Assembly: GCA_019614645.1 (NCBI GenBank)
Contig: JABWDB010000038.1
Span: 2,728,001 to 2,792,000 of the forward strand
Reading direction: 5' to 3'
DNA from: Stratiolaelaps scimitus
Taxonomy: Eukaryota; Arthropoda; Arachnida; Mesostigmata; Laelapidae
DNA: 64,000 nucleotides
In this document: positions 58,066 to 64,000 of the stretch, in pieces
How the letters are laid out: each line of letters begins with the position of its first letter
Numbering within the stretch: the first letter of the stretch is position 1
Notes under the pieces: model-generated
What the model saw: only the letters and a program-made list of their open reading frames with translations
What the model was told of the DNA's origin: nothing
Databases searched by the model: none
Translations under genes and position numbers: made by a program

Positions 58066-58653
58066 GTGCTATCTTCCCCAAACAGCAGAAGGCGTTTGTT
58101 TTTAGAAATTAGGGACCAAGTTAAACACATGATCTATTCGATGCAAAACGAAGGTGTAATCGAGCGAAGTAATGCATCCGAATGGGTATCGCCCATGGTC
58201 ATTGTCCAGAAGAAAAATGGAAGTTTGCGGTTCTGTGTCGACTTGCGAGAGGGTAACAAGGCGATCGTGACTTATCCCTTTCCAATACCGCATCTAGAGG
58301 ATCTTTTATTGAAGCTCCGCTGCGCGACCATATCCTCGACGATCGATGCAATGAGAGCATATTTCCAACTAGAGTTGGCGGAGCAGTCACGTAGTATGAC
58401 CTCGTTCATTACGCCGTGGGGTGTTTTCCGCTTTCGTTGAGTGCCACAAGGTCGTAGTTCCGCACCTGCCGCATTTCAGGAAGTCATGCACGACATCATT
58501 GGTGATCTGGACGGTGTTGTTATATATCTCGACGACGTATTAATATTTGGTGCGAATCAAGCTGAACACGTTGAACGCCTGCACGCTGCGCTATCACGTA
58601 TCGATAATGCTGGTATGACGTTGAACTCCCAAGTGTGTTTTCAGCGTGCCTGA
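58066..58653 (+). pseudogene. Gypsy reverse transcriptase
   Basis: It encodes ERSNASEWVSPMVIVQKKNG, LRFCVDLREGN and PFPIPHLEDLL, then a TGA at 58438-58440 where an Arg is expected (FRFR/VPQG). It continues with SSAPAAFQEVMHDIIGDLDG and VVIYLDDVLIFGA, the YLDD catalytic box. Apart from this stop the RT core is complete; the thumb is shifted after 58653. Confidence 0.85.
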
Positions 58654-59040
58654 GATTGATTTTGTTGGATTTACCATCGGCGCTGAAGGTGTTCGTCCAA
58701 CAACGGATAATGCCAAGGCAATAGATATGTTACCGGTCCCTACCAACTCAGGTCAGTTGAGGTCAATGTTAGGGGCAGCCAGTTTCTACACATTTCGCTG
58801 ATTGAACCGAACCCTTGAGAAGTCTTCTTAGACAAGGTGTGCCATTTCAGTGGGGCCCTGAACAGCAGACTGCCTTTGAAGACACGAAACGACAAATTAA
58901 AAATACTATTCCCCTGGCCATCTTTGATCCTTCACTTGAAACAATTGTGGTCACGGATGCTTCCGATTATGGCTAGGCGGGTAGAGCAGCAATTATTCAG
59001 TTGAATATCGGTCAGGAGCAAGTAATTGCGTTCCAGACAT
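58654..59040 (+). pseudogene. Gypsy RNase H, internally deleted
   Basis: FQWGPEQQTAFEDTKRQIKN and ETIVVTDASDYG mark the RT/RNase H border, with the first catalytic Asp. A stop follows and then QEQVIAFQT. The next codons are already the end-of-RNase-H motif (ADMLSRLPIP-like), so most of RNase H has been lost. Confidence 0.75.
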
Positions 59041-60495
59041 GCTGTCGAGACTGCCCATACCCGAGATATCAATTCTTGATGACCAAAATGAAAAGGATTT
59101 GGTCGTTGCCACCATTTTAGAAGAACTGAAACCTACGGAATGGGGCGCCATTGCTGTTGAAAGTCATAACGATGAGGACTTATGGAAGATTATAGGCCAG
59201 CTATCTCAAAGAACTCGACCGGAAGAAGTATCGTCAACATGGCGTCCGATCTTGCAGGAGTTGTCTGTCGTTAATGGAGTTATTCTTCCTGGAAGGCAGG
59301 TCGAATTACCTTCAGCTCTGCGTTCCAAGGCTGTTCATTTGGCCCATTCTGACGCTCATCAAGGTATTGTCCGCACAAAGCAACGCTTGCGAGGTCAATT
59401 TTGGTTGCCTGTCATGGACAGACAAATAGAAGGAATTGTGAGTGAGTGTGGTGTTTGTAATTATTTGGATAAGACAGCTCAAGCAGTCCCAGCTCCTATG
59501 ATTCCAGTAAACTTGCCTTCTGAACCTTGGCAAAAGGTAGCCATTGATATCAGAGGCCCTGACAACTCGATTCCAGCTCATAGTCGATTTCAGATTGTGC
59601 TGGTGGATTATTTCTCTAAATGGGCAGAAGTTGAATTCGTACCAGAAGTTTCAACTAACCGTATTCTCGGTTTTCTTCGGAGAATATTTGCCAGAGAGGG
59701 GAACCCACAGTCTTTAGTGTCCGATAATGGCGTGCAATTTACAAGTTATTATTTCCAACAGTTTTTGGATTCTCGTGGAATTAAACATCATCGTACGGCT
59801 GCATACCATCCGCATGCCAATGGTTTGGTGGAACGTTTCAATCGTACGTTAGGTGGATTCATTCAAACCGCGAAGATAGTTGCTTGTGATGATATCGAAC
59901 TGCGTGTAATCGAGATGGTAGCTGCATATAACGCTACACCTCACGCCACCACTGGTAAAACACCGTCCGAACTTCTTCATGGGGCTATTATGCGTTCGAA
60001 CCTTACTGTGTTGTCACCCAAGAAAGTCACTGTGGGGGGGGGAGAAAATGGAGGAAACATATTAAAGAGAAACAAATGCGACAGAAACAATACTCTGACA
60101 AACGTCGGGCGGTTAAAAATAGGTCATTTAAGCCTGGAGATTGGGTTAGGATTAGAAAACCCGGAATAGTCGCAAAGACTGAATCTAAATACTCATCACC
60201 AGTACGTATCGTAAGGCGTCTTGGCCGGTCCGCTTTTTTGACCAGTGATTCTCGGAAGTGCAATATTGCTCGTCTTGCTCCTGCTACCATGCCTACCACT
60301 GTACCTTTGTTATCCGATAATAATCAAGATTTCCTTGACTTTGGATGGGGACCTGGGTTATGCATATATGAACAAGAAAAACCACAGCAGAATCCTCAAT
60401 CAACCTTCGCACAACAAAACGAAGAGAATATTAATTTTGATAGTCAACAACTATCTTCACCACAACAACCGAATGACCAACACACAGTGGACTAA
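59039..60495 (+). pseudogene. Gypsy integrase, frameshifted
   Basis: It begins LSRLPIPEISILDD. Zinc site: HLAHSDAHQGIVRTKQRL then CGVCNYL (HHCC). Catalytic core: KVAIDIRGP, SLVSDNGVQFTS and NGLVERFNR, so D, D and E are all present. After KKVTVGG a run of nine G (60034-60042) shifts the frame. The C-terminal part continues at 60076-60495 (YSDKRRAVKNRSFKPGDWVR). The reading would be continuous if that run differed in length. Confidence 0.87.
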
Positions 60496-60673
60496 TCCGA
60501 TCAAATTGATGTACCTCAACATTGAATCCGAAATTCACGAACACCATCATCGCCAGTTAGACGATCTATTGAATTTCCTCGTAGACCCCAGAAAAGAGTT
60601 CTTTCAGAAACGGATTTATCATTGTTACAGGAACCACTGTGGCAGGGTTGGCTGGTTACAGGAACAAATGTAA

Positions 60674-60796
60674 TGGCTATCCGAACATCATCGTGTCGTT
60701 CAGTCGTTTAAGTGTTCCCGTCAGTGCTGTTCGATAATAAAGAAACATTCAGTCAGTCAGTCAGACCCAGTGAACATAGTCGTACTCAATGATACT
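60674..60796 (+). repeat. Gypsy 3' LTR, truncated
   Basis: It repeats TGGCTATCCGAACATCATC and the AATAAAGAAACATTCAGTCA block of the 5' LTR, and is cut at CTCAATGATACT where Copia element 2 begins. The 5' LTR continues CTCAATGAAACTGAACAACA. Confidence 0.85.
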
Positions 60797-60978
60797 TGTT
60801 AGGATTTCGGTCCCTGACTAACTTCAGCTAACGCATGATTTTTGAGCAGACTGACCAAGTGAACCAGTAACACTGGAATTAGATACCTAACTAGCTAAAT
60901 AGAAAAAAAACACGTTTGTTATGTGTAAGTGATTGAACCTCGTACCGACACACACTCACAACCCTGACTAGTTGCACA
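60797..60978 (-). repeat. Copia 2 3' LTR
   Basis: On minus it begins TGTGCAACTAGTCAGGG and ends AAATCCTAACA, the TG...CA form. Support is its location between the pol stop and the broken Gypsy LTR; the partner LTR is outside the window. Confidence 0.7.
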
Positions 60979-61010
60979 CCCTATGGAGCAGGGGTTACAG
61001 CAACTTAACG

Positions 61011-62627
61011 TCAGTCTAGATCACGTTGACGAATCACCACACCGATGGTTACGATCAGCAAAAGTCCCAGGATGATTAATCCTACCATCATCAGGAATAC
61101 CACAAGTCTTTCTCCGTGATAGGGCTTCGGGTCCGGGTAGTACTTCCTTTTGTAGCTATCCCATAATGCAGAGCCTCCGTTGGGACCCTCGCCCTCTTGT
61201 AGGCAGACAATGCTGTCGCTAGCGACTTTCGTGCACAAGTCGACTACTTCCCAGCATCGTTTCTCGAATTCCCCATTCCACTCTCCTATGGTGCAACGTA
61301 CCTCAGCTGCGACACATTGTGGATGGCAGTCCTCTTTGTATCTGAAGAAGCCTGGTGTCTTGGCCTGTGCCTCGAATGCTGCTGATGACCAGGTCAGCAG
61401 AGTTACTGCAGCACTCAGTTCAGTGTTTTTATACTGAACACGTGATTTATACTCGTTTGTTTTCTGATGTTCCGGGACTTCCTCCACCGTAGACAGGCCG
61501 ATGGCCTTTCGTACTTCGGTGAACCGCGGCTTTGTCAATGGCTTAGTCATGCAATCAGCCAGTTGTTGCTCGCTTGGCACGAAGTCTTTCTTAAAGTCTC
61601 CTGCTTCGGAGCGTTCTCGTATATAATGATAGCGGATGTCGATGTGCTTCGTTCGCTTATGGAACTCAGGGTTTTTCACCAGTGTAATCGCTGACTGATT
61701 GTCGAGCAAGATTGTCGGCACGTCCTTATGAAGTTCGCCCAGCAGTCGACGTGCCCAGACCACTGTCCTGGCACATTCGGTCGCTGCTATATACTCTGAT
61801 TCAGTGCTTGACAGAGCTACTATCTTCTGCTGTGCAGAGGCCCACATGATGGGCCCGTGATTATACTTGATGAGCATCCCGGAGCACGAACGACGATCCC
61901 TGTCACACGCGCCACGATCCGCGTCCGAGTATACTTCCAACGAAGGTTCTTCTTCACCATCTTCTCCGTTGTATGTCAGACCAAGGGTTGACGTCCCTTT
62001 TAGGTATCTCAGCACTCGCAGCCCGGCTTCCCAGTGACGGTCGTCATAGCCGTCAAGGAAGCGCGATAGATACGATGTGGCGAACGCCACGTCCGGTTGA
62101 GTACCTGTGGCTAGATACATGAGGCTACCAATCAGCTCTCGGTAGGGTCTTGGCTGATTCTTCAGGGAGGCCTCATGGTTATTACGTCGTATGTATCCCT
62201 CCATTGGAGTTGCTGCTGGCTTGCAGTCAGTCATTCCGAAACGCCTTAGCACATCCATGGTATACTTGGTTTGGTCCAGCCGGATCTTGAAGCGTTCGTC
62301 AACTCTTATGCGTATCCCCAGATAGCATCTTGCATCGCTGCTTGTTAATTCAAAGTGCTTTGCTAACACTTTTATGACGTTTTCTACATCCGTGGGATCC
62401 GTTCCGGCTATTAGTCCGTCGTCCACATAGACAGCAAGAATAATGATCTTCTGCTCTGGGCCCTTCTTGTAATAAACGCACCCATCCGCATTACTTTGCG
62501 TCAAGCCGATCTGGGTCAGTGCCCCCTTCAGCTTCTGTCTAAAGCATCTCGGTGCTTGCTTTAGACCATACAGGCTTTTGTTGAGTCGAAACACTTTGTT
62601 CGTTCCATAATTGTAAGGTGCCTCCAT
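61011..62627 (-). CDS. Copia 2 RT, RNase H and membrane extension
   Basis: A 538-codon uninterrupted frame. RT: LNKSLYGLKQAPRCF, then AVYVDDGLIAG (YVDD at about 67-70). RNase H: EVYSDADRGACDRDRRSCSG (about 233-250), STESEYIAATE, NQSAITLVKN and MTKPLTKP up to about 375. Beyond this, where Copia pol normally ends, there are about 160 more residues. They hold a hydrophobic stretch (about 403-420), six cysteines spaced 3, 6, 12, 6 and 9 apart, and a strong membrane segment (LVVFLMMVGLIILGLLLIVT, about 508-531) with a short tail RQRDLD. Its role is unknown; a membrane anchor or envelope-like part is one inference. Confidence 0.88.
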   Translation of the reverse strand: MEAPYNYGTNKVFRLNKSLYGLKQAPRCFRQKLKGALTQIGLTQSNADGCVYYKKGPEQKIIILAVYVDDGLIAGTDPTDVENVIKVLAKHFELTSSDARCYLGIRIRVDERFKIRLDQTKYTMDVLRRFGMTDCKPAATPMEGYIRRNNHEASLKNQPRPYRELIGSLMYLATGTQPDVAFATSYLSRFLDGYDDRHWEAGLRVLRYLKGTSTLGLTYNGEDGEEEPSLEVYSDADRGACDRDRRSCSGMLIKYNHGPIMWASAQQKIVALSSTESEYIAATECARTVVWARRLLGELHKDVPTILLDNQSAITLVKNPEFHKRTKHIDIRYHYIRERSEAGDFKKDFVPSEQQLADCMTKPLTKPRFTEVRKAIGLSTVEEVPEHQKTNEYKSRVQYKNTELSAAVTLLTWSSAAFEAQAKTPGFFRYKEDCHPQCVAAEVRCTIGEWNGEFEKRCWEVVDLCTKVASDSIVCLQEGEGPNGGSALWDSYKRKYYPDPKPYHGERLVVFLMMVGLIILGLLLIVTIGVVIRQRDLD

Positions 62628-63200
62628 TTATTTTACGTAGACTTCTTCGGCGAGTTCTCCATAAAGAAACGCAGTCTTTATGTTAAATTGCTTCAGATGC
62701 AGTTTTTCTTTTGCGCAGATGCTCAGCATGGTACGAATTGTGTCGAACCGTACCACGGGCGCAAACATTTCTCCGTAGTCTATGTCTGGTCGTTGGGCGT
62801 ATCCTTTCACAACGAGTCGAGCCTTGTATCTGTTGGTCGTGCCGTCTTGATTTTCCTTTATCTTGAAAATCCATCTACATCCGAGCGCCTTGCGGCCCGG
62901 TGGCAGGTAGACCAGGGTCCACACATTATTCTTCTGCAGTGAACGTAGCTCGTCCTCCACGGCCGCTTGCCACGTTTTTGCTTCAGACCCGCTCAGCGCT
63001 TCTTTGAGGGTCGTTGGCTCCACCAGTGAGGCTTCGTATCTTACAGGTGGACGAATCTCACTGCGCGGTCTGAGCGTGGGTCGATGACCTGTCTGCCCAC
63101 GTTCTCCATCAGTCTTCTGTTCTGCGCTTTCTGGTTTCTTCTCATCACCAAGTTCCTCGGTTGACTGTCCGATCTCCTTAGCCTCTTTATTCTTGGCGTT
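62628..63200 (-). pseudogene. Copia 2 linker and RT N-terminus
   Basis: In the same frame as integrase and the downstream part. A charged linker precedes KEALSGSEAKTWQAAVEDEL, NNVWTLV, CRWIFKIKENQDG, KARLVVKGYAQRPDIDY and FAPVVRFDTIRTMLS. It ends at a TAA (62630-62628) where a Gln codon CAA is usual (EEVYVK/MEAP), consistent with a single C to T change. Confidence 0.87.
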
Positions 63201-64000
63201 TCACGACTCGACCAGTGGGTTTTGTTTAAGGAATGTCACATCCTTCGTCCTGATGATGTCTCTTGCATCCTTTATCCAGACACGGTACAAGTCAATTCTC
63301 GATTGGTAACCAACCAGAATCCCACGAGTTGCCTTTAGATCCCACTTGCTGCCTCCTGGCCGATTATTGTGCACGAAGCACACAGCTCCGAATGGCTGAA
63401 TCCTGGCCAGGTTAGGCTTTCGCCCATAGATTGTCTCATACGGCGACTTGCCTGTGGTTTCGCAGACCTGTGTGATGTTCATCAGTTCAACAGCACACAT
63501 TACGGCCTCACCCCATAAGTAGTTGGGTAGACCGCTGTCAGCAAGCATTGACCTTACCAAATCGGCGATAGACCGATTCGTCCTTTCTGCAACCCCATTT
63601 TGCATTGGTGTGTAGGGTGCGGTTAAGATTTGTTCAGCTCCGATTTTATCCAGCATCTTCCTTACACGACTATTGGCAAACTCAAATCCGTTGTCGGACA
63701 ACACGGCCTTAACATTTCTTCCCGTCTGAGTATGGAACCATGTCAGATAATCTTGTAAACGGTTAACTGTTTCGTCTTTTGTTCTGAGGAAGTACACTTT
63801 CCTAAACTTTGTGTACTCATCCGTGATACACATGAAGTGTCTCGCGCCACCAAGCGACGGCTCCGACAGACTACAGAGGTCCGTGTGCACCATGTCTCCT
63901 GGTGCTTTAGCACCTCCAGACTTGCTTTTGTACGAAGCTCGTCGTTGTTTTCCCTCAATGCATGACACACATTGAGATTTGTCGTCTGTGTATTTTATTC
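63201..64000 (-). pseudogene. Copia 2 integrase
   Basis: It encodes part of the zinc region, MVHTDLCSL, FMCITDEYTKFRKVYFLRTK, VLSDNGFEFAN and NGVAERTNRSIADL, so the D, D and E catalytic residues are all kept. Then come LPNYLWGEAV, GKSPYETIYGRKPNL and GILVGYQS. It ends at TGA (63203-63201), and the same frame carries on past this codon into the linker and RT, so the stop is a point mutation rather than a domain end. Confidence 0.88.

Larger units (their letters stand above)
56293..60796 (+). mobile_element. Ty3/Gypsy element inserted in Pao
   Basis: It opens with an LTR (TGGCTATCCGAACATCATC), followed by gag, zinc knuckle, protease, RT, a damaged RNase H and integrase, and a second LTR copy at 60674. 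The 3' LTR is cut at 60796 by Copia element 2. Damage: stops in RT, RNase H deletion and a frameshift in a G9 run. Confidence 0.87.
60797..64000 (-). mobile_element. Ty1/Copia element 2, nearly intact, off right edge
   Basis: A long minus-strand pol is in a single frame from at least 63968 to 61011, with only two stops. A 3' LTR of 182 bp (60797-60978) borders the Gypsy LTR. It is clearly younger in appearance than its hosts. Gag, protease and the 5' LTR lie beyond the window. Confidence 0.9.

Overview
This is a eukaryotic nuclear window, most likely from an arthropod. The evidence is split genes with GT/AG introns and animal-specific protein families (integrin-linked kinase, a ciliary transition-zone protein, and a YLPM1-type nuclear protein). 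Decayed LINEs, SINEs and Copia, Gypsy and Pao LTR elements lie between and inside these genes. I cannot fix the species. A chelicerate such as a mite would fit, but that is only a guess.

Three host genes fill the left two thirds. (1) ILK, plus strand, 1323-5951: six exons encoding ankyrin repeats and the pseudokinase domain. The first coding exon, about 30 codons, lies left of the window. (2) A TMEM107 homologue, minus strand, 12876-9310: two exons in perfect phase encoding 140 residues with four membrane segments, split by a 3.1 kb intron full of repeat debris. (3) A YLPM1/ZAP3 homologue, plus strand, 18759-44095. Twelve exons join in phase to 3927 nt (1308 codons plus stop), starting with a 25-nt exon and ending with the PP1-docking C-terminus. 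One large YLPM1 intron holds an antisense open frame flanked by good splice sites (38252-38608), possibly an exon of a nested gene I do not recognise. Another holds a possible in-frame 102-nt cassette exon.

Introns and intergenic DNA carry LINE remnants of several types, a tRNA-derived SINE (four copies), a second short dispersed repeat (four copies, all in the same orientation), a mariner-like fragment and a 40-bp perfect inverted repeat.

From about 44.1 kb to the right edge there is no host gene, only repeats. In order they are a (TA)n tract, a 37-38 bp minisatellite split by a dispersed repeat, an internally deleted Copia element (plus), an R1-type LINE lacking most of its RT (minus), and a three-level nest. 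In the nest a Pao element is interrupted by a Gypsy element, whose 3' LTR is interrupted by a nearly intact Copia element (minus) running off the window. Both Copia elements, although clearly diverged, carry after RNase H a similar short cysteine-rich segment followed by a membrane-spanning tail. I regard this as the most interesting signal here.
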